From: Chersky-806 sp036502405
GTDB taxonomy: Bacteria > Actinomycetota > Acidimicrobiia > IMCC26256 > JAENVU01
DNA: 64,000 bases
Direction of reading: 5' to 3'
Assembly: GCA_036502405.1 (NCBI GenBank)
Contig: DASXYP010000031.1
Span: 32,304 to 96,303, forward strand
Both the position numbers and the translations under genes were made by a program. The notes below the pieces were generated by a model. The model saw nothing but the letters and a program-made list of their open reading frames with translations. It did not search any database and was not told the origin of the DNA. Positions 56,472 through 64,000 of the stretch are shown one piece after another. Numbering within the stretch: position 1 is the stretch's first letter; each line of letters starts with the position of its first letter.

Positions 56472-58028
56472 GTGACCGAGCACAACGAGATGGCGGACCG
56501 GCTGCGCTCGGTCACCGAGCTCCTCAGCCTCATCGCCCTCGACCCGTCCCTGCTCGGCGTCCTCTCCGAGGACGAACGGATCCGCCTGGTGAACGCGGCC
56601 GGCGACGTGTTCGCACCCGACGTCGAGCTGCGCCGCCGCCGGGTCCGCGCCCGCCAGCGGCGCGACCGCGACGCCAAGCTCCGGCGGGACGAGGCGACCC
56701 TGGCGGGCACCGGCATCCGGCGGCTGCGGGCCAAGCCGGTCTACACGACGCCCAACGTCTTCCCGCCCGAGGGGTTCGGGCCCGACGGCTCCCCCGCCGA
56801 CGGTGGCGTCGAGGACGCGGGCGCGACCGTCGACGCCGTCCGGGTCGAGGACCTCCGGCACTGCTACGTGTGCAAGCAGAAGTTCGTCGCGGTCCACCAC
56901 TTCTACGACCAGCTCTGCCCCGCGTGCGCCGCATTCAACTACGGCAAGCGCACGGAGACCGCGGACCTCCGAGGCCGGGTCGCGCTCCTCACCGGCGGGC
57001 GGGTGAAGATCGGCTACCAGGCGGGGATCAAGCTCTTGCGCGCCGGCGCCTCCGTCGTCGTCACCACCCGGTTCCCGCGCGACTGCGCGCTGCGTTACGC
57101 CGGCGAAGAGGACTTCGAAGACTGGGGCGACCGGCTCGAGGTGTTCGGACTCGATCTCCGGCACACGCCGAGCGTCGAGGCGTTCTGCGCGCACCTGCTG
57201 GAGACGCGCGACCGGCTCGACTTCGTCGTCAACAACGCGTGCCAGACCGTGCGCCGGCCACCCGAGTTCTACCGCCACATGCTCGACCTCGAGACCGCGT
57301 CCATGGTGTCGATGCCCGAGCCCGCGCGGGCGCTGCTCGGTGCGTACGAGGGGCTGCGCGGCCAGGACATCGTCGGTGACCGGGCGCCGGTCGCGCTCGG
57401 GGGCGCGCGGGAGCCGGGCCTGCTCCGGCCCGCGGAGCTGTCGCAGGCCGCGCTGCTGCCGGAGGACCGCGGCGGCCGGTCGAGCCGGCTCTTCCCCGAG
57501 GGCGTGCTCGACGCCGACTGCCAGCAGGTGGACCTCCGGGGCCGGAACTCGTGGCGGCTCACGCTCGCCGAGGTGTCGTCGGTCGAGCTGCTCGAGACCC
57601 AGCTCGTCAACGCGGTCGCGCCGTTCGTCCTGAACGGTCGCCTGAAGCCGCTCATGGTGCGCAGTCCCGAACGGGACAAGCACATCGTGAACGTGTCCGC
57701 GGTCGAAGGGCAGTTCTACCGCCGGTTCAAGACGACGAAGCACCCGCACACGAACATGGCCAAGGCAGCGCTGAACATGATGACGCGGACCTCGGCCGCG
57801 GAGTACCACGGCGACGGCATCCACATGAACAGCGTCGACACCGGCTGGGTGAGCGACGAAGACCCGATGGAGATCGCGGCGCGCAAGACGTCCGAGCACC
57901 GGTTCCATCCGCCGCTCGACATCGTGGACGGCGCGGCGCGGATCGTCGACCCGATCATCTCGGGCTTCAACTCGGGCACGCACGTGTACGGCCAGTTCCT
58001 GAAGGACTACCGCCCGACCGACTGGTGA
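56472..58028 (+). CDS. Large atypical SDR with N-terminal zinc-ribbon module
   Basis: A 518-residue protein. Residues 1-125 are helical and charged. A Cys4-type module follows (HCYVCKQKF with Cys131 and Cys134; QLCPACAAF with Cys149 and Cys152) that leads straight into an SDR fold, TGGRVKIG at 174-181 in place of TGxxxGIG. NNAC replaces NNAG. The active-site Ser is in NVSAVEG, but the YxxxK Tyr is replaced: the region reads HTNMAKAALNMM, leaving only the Lys. There is also an insertion of about 110 residues after NNAC. The chemistry is therefore probably not classical alcohol dehydrogenation. It starts with GTG. Confidence 0.75.
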   Translation: MTEHNEMADRLRSVTELLSLIALDPSLLGVLSEDERIRLVNAAGDVFAPDVELRRRRVRARQRRDRDAKLRRDEATLAGTGIRRLRAKPVYTTPNVFPPEGFGPDGSPADGGVEDAGATVDAVRVEDLRHCYVCKQKFVAVHHFYDQLCPACAAFNYGKRTETADLRGRVALLTGGRVKIGYQAGIKLLRAGASVVVTTRFPRDCALRYAGEEDFEDWGDRLEVFGLDLRHTPSVEAFCAHLLETRDRLDFVVNNACQTVRRPPEFYRHMLDLETASMVSMPEPARALLGAYEGLRGQDIVGDRAPVALGGAREPGLLRPAELSQAALLPEDRGGRSSRLFPEGVLDADCQQVDLRGRNSWRLTLAEVSSVELLETQLVNAVAPFVLNGRLKPLMVRSPERDKHIVNVSAVEGQFYRRFKTTKHPHTNMAKAALNMMTRTSAAEYHGDGIHMNSVDTGWVSDEDPMEIAARKTSEHRFHPPLDIVDGAARIVDPIISGFNSGTHVYGQFLKDYRPTDW

Positions 58029-58040
58029 CGCGGCTCGCGC

Positions 58041-58898
58041 TCAGCGAGGCCGAGCACGACCGCCGAAGCCGAAGGCGCCGGACGCCACGACGGTTCGGGC
58101 GAGCGGACGGACCAGCTCGCGCAGCCGTGCGCACTCGTCGTCGCCGATCCCCTCGTAGGCGCCGACCGCGAGCTCGTCGGTCCGGTCCTCGACCTGCCGG
58201 CGGTGCACCCGCCCGGCGTCGGTGAGCGACCCGTCGGCCGCGAGCCAGCCCCGGGCCGCGAGGTCCTCGACGGCCCCGGCCCACTCCGCATCCGTCCACC
58301 CGCGCGTCGCCTGGAGCGCCGCGGGTGGCACCTCGCCGGTCGCGCCGTGCAGGACGAGCGCCTCGAGGCCGCTGACCTCGGAGGTCGCCAGGAGCGCAAC
58401 GTGCGCGTCACCGCGGAACTCTCGCAGGAGCGTCTGCGCGTGCCAGAGCACGAGCAGCGGCTCCTCGGGCCACTCGAGCGACGCGTGCGCGTCGACGAGC
58501 GGCCGACCCTCCGGATGGTCCGTGGCTCGCAACGCGGCCTCCCGGGCGATCGCCGCAGCCGCGGCGACGTCGGGACCATCCGCCGCGTCGCCGAGAACTT
58601 CCCGGAGCGCGCGTCCCGCACCCCGGAGCCGCGCCGCGACGATCGCGTCCGGGGTCGCGACCGACCACGCCTCGGGGATCGCGCCGGCGACGAGCTGAGG
58701 CCGGAAGTTGTAGAAGGTCGCGATCACGACCTCTGCGGGTACCGCGCCCATCGGCGCGGCCCGCGACGCGAAGTACCCGCGTTGTCCCGGCCCGAGCCCG
58801 ATGGCCTCGTACTCCTCCGCGGGCTCGGGCGCGAAGTAGACGAGGCCGTGCAGCGGCTCGACCGTGCGCCAGGTCTTGCGGGCGGTGACGGGATCCAT
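58041..58898 (-). CDS. SCO6745-like helical protein
   Basis: A 285-residue actinobacterial family protein. The opening ARKTWRTVEPLHGLVYFAPE and the stretches GYFASRAAPMGAVPAEVVIATFYNF and EPLLVLWHAQTLLREFRGD identify the SCO6745 group. The C-terminal third resembles a winged helix (GLEALVLHGATGEVP, then GWTDAEWAGAVEDLAARGWL), suggesting a MarR-like domain. Function is unknown. The ATG is six bases after TAGGTT. Confidence 0.78.
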   Translation of the reverse strand: MDPVTARKTWRTVEPLHGLVYFAPEPAEEYEAIGLGPGQRGYFASRAAPMGAVPAEVVIATFYNFRPQLVAGAIPEAWSVATPDAIVAARLRGAGRALREVLGDAADGPDVAAAAAIAREAALRATDHPEGRPLVDAHASLEWPEEPLLVLWHAQTLLREFRGDAHVALLATSEVSGLEALVLHGATGEVPPAALQATRGWTDAEWAGAVEDLAARGWLAADGSLTDAGRVHRRQVEDRTDELAVGAYEGIGDDECARLRELVRPLARTVVASGAFGFGGRARPR

Positions 58899-58904
58899 CC
58901 CCGG

Positions 58905-58910
58905 AACCTA
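58905..58910 (-). promoter_or_regulatory. -10 of the SCO6745-like gene (leaderless)
   Basis: TAGGTT on the minus strand, six bases before the ATG. Confidence 0.5.
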
Positions 58911-58942
58911 CCGGTGGCCGGGCACGAGCCGCGCGTCCCGGC

Positions 58943-58948
58943 GAAGAT
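58943..58948 (+). promoter_or_regulatory. -10-like element of the cupin gene (leaderless)
   Basis: GAAGAT, six bases before the ATG; first base departs from TANNNT. Confidence 0.35.
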
Positions 58949-58954
58949 GGGCGC

Positions 58955-59356
58955 ATGAGCGACGACGTCTTCGACCTCGGCACCCATCCGGTGCACCTCG
59001 GGCTCGGATCCCGGGTGATCCCGCTGCCGACCTTCACGGGCGCACCCGAGTGGTACCAGAGCTACGCCGAGGCCCACGCGGCCGACGGCGTCGAGGGCCG
59101 CCTGGTGACGGTCCACACCTTCGACGCGCCCTGGGACAGCTGGGAGGTCCACCCGCACGGCGAGGAGCTGGTGCTGTGCGTCTCCGGTTCCGTGGTGCTC
59201 CATCAGGAGATCGACGGCTCGGAGCGCACGGTCGAGCTCGGCGCGGGCGATGCGGTCGTGAACGCCAAGGGGGTCTGGCACACCGCGGACGTCACCGGGC
59301 CCTGCACGTGCCTCTTCATCACTGCCGGCGCCGGCACGGAGCACCGGGCCCGCTGA
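58955..59356 (+). CDS. Cupin-domain protein
   Basis: A 133-residue single-domain cupin. Motif 1 is SWEVHPHGEELVLCVSG (two His and one Glu metal ligands) and motif 2 is AVVNAKGVWHTADV (His ligand). Length and simplicity leave the function open: isomerase, dioxygenase or ligand-sensing. It stands alone between divergent and convergent neighbours, ending one base before the stop of the PPOX gene. Confidence 0.85.
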   Translation: MSDDVFDLGTHPVHLGLGSRVIPLPTFTGAPEWYQSYAEAHAADGVEGRLVTVHTFDAPWDSWEVHPHGEELVLCVSGSVVLHQEIDGSERTVELGAGDAVVNAKGVWHTADVTGPCTCLFITAGAGTEHRAR

Positions 59357-59357
59357 C

Positions 59358-59801
59358 TCAGGCGTTCGAGGTGATCCGGTCCGGCTCCACGAGCACCGCG
59401 GTGCGGCGCTCGGCCGCCATCACGCGGTCGTACTCGTCCCAGTCGTCGTGGCTGCCGCCGGCCGACCGGAACACCGCCCGCAACAGGCCGGGCAGCGCCG
59501 CGGCGTCGAAGCCCTCGAGTGCGTCGTCCGGTCCCACGAGCGTGGTGCTGCCCTCGACCGCGACCCACTCCCAGCCGGCACGGAGCACGACGTTGGCGTA
59601 GGGCCGTCGGCGGAGGTGCCGGAGCTTCAACGCGTCACCGCGCGCGACGAAGGCCACGACGTCATGGCCGTCGACGGGATGCGGCGAGACGCCCGCGTTC
59701 ACGAGCGACGACTGGATCGTCCCGTCGCGGCGGGTGGTGCTCACCACCGCCAGGCCCTGGTCCGCGGCGACCAGCCGGCGGACGAGCTCGATGTCGGCCA
59801 T
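59358..59801 (-). CDS. PPOX-class flavin/F420-dependent oxidoreductase
   Basis: A 147-residue split-barrel protein. GLAVVSTTRRDGTIQSSLVNAG opens the barrel, DALKLRHLRRRPYANVVLR contains the basic cofactor-phosphate site, and GWEWVAVEGSTTLVGP follows, as in TIGR03618/TIGR03668-type F420-binding PPOX proteins. F420 use is plausible because fbiC is in this genome, but FMN cannot be excluded. It is the last gene after amidase and molybdoenzyme, with GGGAGG upstream of the ATG and one base between genes. Confidence 0.82.
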   Translation of the reverse strand: MADIELVRRLVAADQGLAVVSTTRRDGTIQSSLVNAGVSPHPVDGHDVVAFVARGDALKLRHLRRRPYANVVLRAGWEWVAVEGSTTLVGPDDALEGFDAAALPGLLRAVFRSAGGSHDDWDEYDRVMAAERRTAVLVEPDRITSNA

Positions 59802-59802
59802 G

Positions 59803-61809
59803 TCATGACCTCCCGGGGTCGGTGGGCTGCGGAGCGGACGAGATGGTGACTGCGACGCCCGACGCGTGGGGCATCGCGGTCAGGCGGTCGACCTCCGCGT
59901 GGCTGCTCGTCACCAGCCCGGGGCTCGCTCCCCCGCGTCCGTGGGTGACGGAGACGACGCCGGGGCGCACGTTGGCGTCGACGGCCACCGTGGCGGTGAG
60001 GTGTCCATGGGCGCTGCGCACCTCTACCCGGTCCCCTGCCTCGACGGGCACAGCGATCGCGTCGTCGGGATGCAGGCGCACGACCGGTTCCTCACCGGTA
60101 CCGCCGTAGCGGACCGAGTTGCTCCAGGCCATCTCCCGGCGCGGCACGAGCACCAACCCCGGAACGGGTCCGCGATGGAGCGCGAGCCGCTCGAGCATCA
60201 CCGTGGGTGCGATCCGCCAGCGGCCGTCCGGGAGCATGGTCTCCCGGACCCAGCCCGGCGCATGCGCCACATCGACGCCGCGCGGGCCTGCCGCGAAGAC
60301 GTCGTCCGCATCGAGCGGCGAGCGGGCGAGCAGGCCGGACAGGAACCTGCGGTCGTCGAGGTCGTCCGGGTCCGCACCGGCGAGCAGGTCTCCCCCCATG
60401 CGCCGCGCCAGGGACGCGAGCATCCACCACACCGGCCGCCGCTCCCCCACCGCCGGGACGACCGCGTCAGTCGCCTGCAGGCCGGAGCGGAGCGCGGTCA
60501 GCTCGGCGAGCGAGAGGTCGGCGCGCTCGAGCTGACCCGTCGCCGGGAGCACGTGCGTGGCGAGCGCGGTCAGCTCGTTCTCGCCGACGTCGACGACTGC
60601 GAGCACCTCGAGGCGGGCCAGGGCCGCGCGCAGGCGTTCGGGCTCGGGGAACGCCGAGATGGGGTTCCCGCCGGTGACGACCAGGGCCCGCACGGCACCG
60701 GCCTCGATCTCGTCGGCGAGCGCGACCGCCGGCACCTGACCCGCGACGCGCCCGAGCTCGGGGCGGCTCTCCGGTCCGGGCGCCGGCGGTGCGGGCCGGG
60801 GCGGGCGCAGCCGGTTGACCGCGCCGCGGTTGAAGCGCATGCCACCCGGGCGGTCGAGCGAGCCGCTCAGCACCAGTACGACCCAACGGAGCCACTCGAC
60901 CAGGATCCCGTCACTGGCCATGGTGGTTCCGGTGCCACACATCACCGCGACACGTCCGCGGCGCGCGCGCACCTCGTCGACGAGGCGCAGGATCGCCTCC
61001 TCCGGCACGTCCGCCGTGGCCGCGGCGAAGCTCACGCTGAACGACGACAGCGCGCGCCGGAGCGCGGCGAGGTCCTCGGGCGCGCACTGCTCGGTCGGGT
61101 CGGCACCTTCCTCGAGCAGCGCACCCGCGACCGCGGCCAGCACCGCGATGTCCGAGCCGGGCCGCACCGCGATGTGCTCGTCGGCCTGTGCCGCGGTCTC
61201 GGAGCGGCGGGGATCGAGCACCCAGACCCGCCCTCCCCGGGCGCGGTAGTCGCGGAGGTACCGGACGGGATCGGGGAAGGCGGTGCCGTAGCCGTGCGAC
61301 ACGACCGGGTTGGTGCCGACGAGGAGCAGCAGTCCGGGAGACTCCGGGTCCCAGACCGGGTTCAGCATCGGATGTCCGGCCACGAGCTCGGCCGCGACGA
61401 GCACCGGTGCATTGTCGACGGTTGCGGCCGAGTAGAAGGCGGAGCTGCCGATCGAACGCATCCACATCCCCGCCGCGACCTGACCGGCCGCGTCGTAGGC
61501 CAGGCCGGTGGCGAGATACAGCGCAACCGCATCGGACCCGTTGCTCGCGATGATCCCGCCCAGCGCCCGCGCCAGGTCGTCGAGCACGTCGCCCCAGGCC
61601 GCGTCGTCGCCGTGGCACCGGGGCTGGTCGAGCCGGTCGGTCCGGTGGTGCCACGCGGGCAGGCCGCGCCCCTTCGTGCACGTGTAGCCGCGGGACACGG
61701 GATGGTCGGCGTCGCCGGCGACGCGGACGACCCGGTCCCCCTCGACCGTCACCACGATCCCGCACGCCGCCGCGCAGATGCGGCAGTACGAGAGGTGGTC
61801 CTCGGCCAC
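59803..61809 (-). CDS. Molybdopterin-dependent oxidoreductase (DMSO reductase family)
   Basis: A 668-residue Mo/W-bisPGD enzyme. The N-terminal [4Fe-4S] ligands are Cys9, Cys12, Cys16 and Cys44 (YCRICAAACG, GYTCTKGRGLP). Cofactor-binding stretches are LLLVGTNPVVSHGY, WVLDPRRSETAAQADEHIAVRPGSD and the C-terminal EVRSAHGHLTATVAVDANVRPGVVSVTHG. No twin-arginine signal is seen, so it is cytoplasmic. It looks like the assimilatory-nitrate-reductase/formate-dehydrogenase branch, but the Mo-ligand residue is not obvious (the region reads SAFYSAATVDNAPVLVAAE). The GTG lies one base after the amidase stop. Confidence 0.88.
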   Translation of the reverse strand: MAEDHLSYCRICAAACGIVVTVEGDRVVRVAGDADHPVSRGYTCTKGRGLPAWHHRTDRLDQPRCHGDDAAWGDVLDDLARALGGIIASNGSDAVALYLATGLAYDAAGQVAAGMWMRSIGSSAFYSAATVDNAPVLVAAELVAGHPMLNPVWDPESPGLLLLVGTNPVVSHGYGTAFPDPVRYLRDYRARGGRVWVLDPRRSETAAQADEHIAVRPGSDIAVLAAVAGALLEEGADPTEQCAPEDLAALRRALSSFSVSFAAATADVPEEAILRLVDEVRARRGRVAVMCGTGTTMASDGILVEWLRWVVLVLSGSLDRPGGMRFNRGAVNRLRPPRPAPPAPGPESRPELGRVAGQVPAVALADEIEAGAVRALVVTGGNPISAFPEPERLRAALARLEVLAVVDVGENELTALATHVLPATGQLERADLSLAELTALRSGLQATDAVVPAVGERRPVWWMLASLARRMGGDLLAGADPDDLDDRRFLSGLLARSPLDADDVFAAGPRGVDVAHAPGWVRETMLPDGRWRIAPTVMLERLALHRGPVPGLVLVPRREMAWSNSVRYGGTGEEPVVRLHPDDAIAVPVEAGDRVEVRSAHGHLTATVAVDANVRPGVVSVTHGRGGASPGLVTSSHAEVDRLTAMPHASGVAVTISSAPQPTDPGRS

Positions 61810-61810
61810 G

Positions 61811-63361
61811 TCAGCGCACCGGCGAGCTCGCCTCGGTCTTCGTGAGCGTCGCACTCCGCGGCGCGACCGTCGGCCAGGGCCGCTCGCGCTCGACCGAGAG
61901 CGCGACGTCGAAGAGCAGTGCGTCCTCGTGGTGGCGGGCGAGGACCTGCAAGCCGACCGGCAGGCCGTCCACGGTCCCGGACGGGATCGACACCGCAGGG
62001 TTGCCGTAGATGTTCGAGATGATCGTCAGGCCACCCATGGTCAGCAGGTCACGGGCGTAGGGCGCGGCGCGCTCCATGATCACGCTCGGCAGCTTGGGGA
62101 GGAACGCGCTGGTGAGCCGGGTGCCGAAGAGGATGCCGCGGAAGGCGTACGACGCCGCGGTGCTGGACTTGGCCCACTCGATGAAGTTGCCGTCGCTGCT
62201 GCTCATCGCCGCGTCGGCCGGGAAGGCGGGCCCGGGGTTCGTCGCCGCGATCACGAAGTCCACCTGGTCGAACGCCGCGGCCATGACCTCGTTGGCCTGG
62301 ATCCGGAGCTCCTCGGCGACCGCAGCGGTGCGCAGGTTGTAGAGCGATTGCGACATGTAGAGCCCGGACGCGACCTCCGGGGTCATGTCCGACGCGCATC
62401 CCGGCCACCGGTCCCCGAGGTCCGCGAGGAGCGTGGCGAGGTTCCCCATCATCCACTGCGCTGCGAGGTTCGGCAGCTCGATGCTCACGTCGACGAGCAC
62501 CATCCCCGTCGAAGCGACGAGCGCCGCCGCGTCGTCGCGCAGGCGGGCCTCGATGCCGGGCTCGAGGGTCACGCCGCCGAGGTGCGGGATGATCGCCACC
62601 CGCTTCCCGGCGAGGTCCTGGGTGCCGAGCCCGGCCTCGAAGCTCGGGTGCTTCGGCAGGCTCGTCGGGTCCGTGCCGTGGAACCCGCCGCAGACGTCGA
62701 AGTACCGGGCCGCGTCGCGCACGGATCGCGCGACGTTGCCGAGCACGACGGTGTTGGGACGCATGAACGCGTGCGGGCCGCGCGGGATCCGGCCGAACGT
62801 GCCCTTCATGCCGAGCAGGCCGGTGTAGCCCGCCGGGATGCGGATCGATCCCCCGCCGTCGCCGCCGGTGGCGAGCGAGACGAGACCACCGGAGACCGCG
62901 GCGGCCGATCCGCCCGACGATCCGCCGACGGTGCGCCCGTGCATCCACGGGTTGTGCGTCACGCCGTTGAGGCGCGTGACCGACACGTTGAGGCCGCCGA
63001 ACTCACTCGCGGTGGTCTGGCCGACCGGCACCGCGCCCCCGCGTCCGAGAAGCCGTTCGACGACCGTCGAGGTGTGGGGGGCGGTGCGGTCGGCGAACAC
63101 CAACGAGGCCTCGGTGAACGGCCAGCCTTCGACCGGCTCGAGCTCCTTGATCCCGGTCGGCACACCGCCGAACGGCTTCGACAGGTCCGCGGAGACCGCG
63201 GCCGCGCGTGCCCGCTCGGCGTCGACGAGCGAGAAGCAGTTCAGATCCGACGCCTCGATCGCCGCCAGGGTCGCATCGAGCTCCTCGAGGGGCGACCGCT
63301 CCCCCGCCCGGAACGCATCGACGAGGGAGCACGCATCGCCGGTCCACGGCTGCTCGGTCAT
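61811..63361 (-). CDS. Amidase-signature family hydrolase
   Basis: A 516-residue amidase. The Ser-cisSer-Lys triad is visible: Lys72 in GIKELEPVEGW, the cis-Ser in GRTVGGSSGGSAAAVSGG (148/149) and the nucleophile Ser172 in GGDGGGSIRIPAG. The usual GTDTGGSIR is altered to GGDGGGSIR. Long inserts around 200-330 distinguish it from GatA, so it is a catabolic amidase and not the tRNA amidotransferase. It is the first gene of the operon with the molybdoenzyme and the PPOX protein. The ATG is six bases after CATGAT. Confidence 0.9.
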   Translation of the reverse strand: MTEQPWTGDACSLVDAFRAGERSPLEELDATLAAIEASDLNCFSLVDAERARAAAVSADLSKPFGGVPTGIKELEPVEGWPFTEASLVFADRTAPHTSTVVERLLGRGGAVPVGQTTASEFGGLNVSVTRLNGVTHNPWMHGRTVGGSSGGSAAAVSGGLVSLATGGDGGGSIRIPAGYTGLLGMKGTFGRIPRGPHAFMRPNTVVLGNVARSVRDAARYFDVCGGFHGTDPTSLPKHPSFEAGLGTQDLAGKRVAIIPHLGGVTLEPGIEARLRDDAAALVASTGMVLVDVSIELPNLAAQWMMGNLATLLADLGDRWPGCASDMTPEVASGLYMSQSLYNLRTAAVAEELRIQANEVMAAAFDQVDFVIAATNPGPAFPADAAMSSSDGNFIEWAKSSTAASYAFRGILFGTRLTSAFLPKLPSVIMERAAPYARDLLTMGGLTIISNIYGNPAVSIPSGTVDGLPVGLQVLARHHEDALLFDVALSVERERPWPTVAPRSATLTKTEASSPVR

Positions 63362-63367
63362 CACCCG

Positions 63368-63373
63368 ATCATG
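63368..63373 (-). promoter_or_regulatory. -10-like element of the amidase operon (leaderless)
   Basis: CATGAT on the minus strand, six bases before the ATG. Confidence 0.4.
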
Positions 63374-63420
63374 GCACTCGAGCGGCGGACGAGGCCGAGC
63401 CGGCCGACGGGTCGGCGCTA

Positions 63421-63426
63421 TAGCGT
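63421..63426 (+). promoter_or_regulatory. -10 of the quinone oxidoreductase gene (leaderless)
   Basis: TAGCGT, seven bases before the ATG. Confidence 0.55.
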
Positions 63427-63433
63427 GCGCGTC

Positions 63434-64000
63434 ATGACCATGCAGGCCTGGCGACTTCACGAGTACGGCGCGCCGAGCACGGTGCTCCAGCTCGACACGG
63501 TGCCCACCCCCGAGCCCGAGGCGGCCGAGCTGCGCGTGCGCGTGCAGGCGATCCCGCTCAACCTCAACGACCTCGAGCGGATCACCGGCGGCAACATGAT
63601 GGTCCGGCCCGAGCTGCCCTACAGCCCCGGGATGGAGGTCATGGGCGTCGTCGAAGCGTGCGGTGCCGGCGCGGAGGCATGGATGGGCAGGCGCGTGGTC
63701 GCGATGCCGAAGCAGGCGCACGGGGGATTCGCCGAGCAGGCGCTCTGCCCGACCGTCTCCGCGTTCGAGATGCCCGACTCGATTCCTCTCCCGGGCGCCG
63801 CCGCGCTCTACTTCCCGTTCCACCTCGCGTGGCTCGGCCTGTTCGACCGCGCCGCGCTCCAGGCCGGGGAGACCGTGCTGATCCACGCGGCCGCGGGTGG
63901 CTCGGGGTCCGCCGCGGTGCAGCTCGCGGCCCACGCAGGGGCCCGGGTGTTCGCGACTGCGGGGACCGACGCGAAGGTCCAGCTCTGCCGTGACCTCGGG
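63434..64000 (+). CDS. Zinc-free MDR-family NADPH:quinone oxidoreductase, 5' part
   Basis: The frame stays open to the window edge (189 codons), so the gene is cut at its 3' end. The start MTMQAWRLHEYGAPSTVLQL and NLNDLERITGGNMM belong to the GroES-like catalytic domain of quinone-oxidoreductase-type MDR proteins. PYSPGMEVMGVVEACGAGAE follows, and the NADPH Rossmann part begins at ETVLIHAAAGGSGSAAVQLA. Zinc-ligand cysteines of alcohol dehydrogenases are absent. It reads divergently from the amidase operon. Confidence 0.9.
   Translation, partial: MTMQAWRLHEYGAPSTVLQLDTVPTPEPEAAELRVRVQAIPLNLNDLERITGGNMMVRPELPYSPGMEVMGVVEACGAGAEAWMGRRVVAMPKQAHGGFAEQALCPTVSAFEMPDSIPLPGAAALYFPFHLAWLGLFDRAALQAGETVLIHAAAGGSGSAAVQLAAHAGARVFATAGTDAKVQLCRDLG

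Overview
The window is 64 kb of very G+C-rich DNA carrying about 70 genes at high density on both strands. There are no rRNA or tRNA genes, insertion sequences, prophage genes or CRISPR arrays that I can see. The gene content points to an actinobacterium: a fused FO synthase (FbiC) for cofactor F420, an F420-type PPOX flavin protein, TIGR03084-like and SCO6745-like proteins, a WYL regulator, an IdsA-like polyprenyl synthase and a one-piece Ada/AlkA repair protein. A PilT-type motor with an MshEN domain, together with many leaderless genes, would fit a deep-branching aerobic actinobacterium such as an Acidimicrobiia member; that placement is inference.

Layout. 1-3.9 kb: end of fbiC, a PfkB kinase and a LOG-family protein. 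3.9-7.7 kb (minus): a glcD-glcE-glcF glycolate oxidase operon with a small coiled-coil gene at its end. 7.7-16.8 kb: a Cys-rich unknown, a TIGR03084 protein, gamma carbonic anhydrase, a GroES-like/SDR pair, ctaB with a TlpA thioredoxin, an ABC exporter, polyprenyl synthase and an acyl-CoA dehydrogenase. 16.9-19.9 kb: a GDT1/TMEM165 cation exporter behind a clear yybP-ykoY (manganese) riboswitch, then unknowns, a zinc ribbon and FxsA. 19.9-27 kb (minus): RmuC, the transglutaminase/alpha-E/circularly permuted ATP-grasp operon, an SDR/enoyl-CoA hydratase pair and a 5'-3' exonuclease. 27-33.5 kb: potassium channel, NlpC/P60 hydrolase, ctaA, a divergent AhpD-like/hydrolase pair, and an amine-oxidase-type flavoprotein. 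33.5-42.9 kb: a membrane-anchored GH43-like protein with a companion, a PPOX protein, a Pro/Ala-rich protein-ApbE-ferric reductase operon, an MshEN-PilT ATPase, aquaporin and a GGDEF-EAL protein. 43-52.6 kb: WYL regulator, phytanoyl-CoA dioxygenase, a membrane-fused spermidine-synthase-like protein, EngB, NYN nuclease, TetR, Ada/AlkA, a Tat phospholipase-C-like lipoprotein and RsgA. 52.6-64 kb: a nucleotidyltransferase/XRE toxin-antitoxin pair, a TetR-controlled DrrAB-like exporter, a zinc-ribbon SDR, a SCO6745-like protein, a cupin, an amidase-molybdoenzyme-PPOX operon and the start of a quinone oxidoreductase.

The strongest window-wide signal is promoter architecture. For about 28 genes a TANNNT-type -10 hexamer lies 5-9 bases (mostly 6-7) before the start codon, as expected for leaderless mRNAs. 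This rule fixes many starts. It also predicts an unusual ATC start for glcD, exposes a single symmetric -10 (AGCCTACGGT) serving two divergent genes, and shows how two repressors (XRE at 53.4 kb, TetR at 54.45 kb) sit on palindromes inside their own promoters. Operons inside the window are held together by 1-4 base stop/start overlaps (TGATG, GTGA, ATGA).
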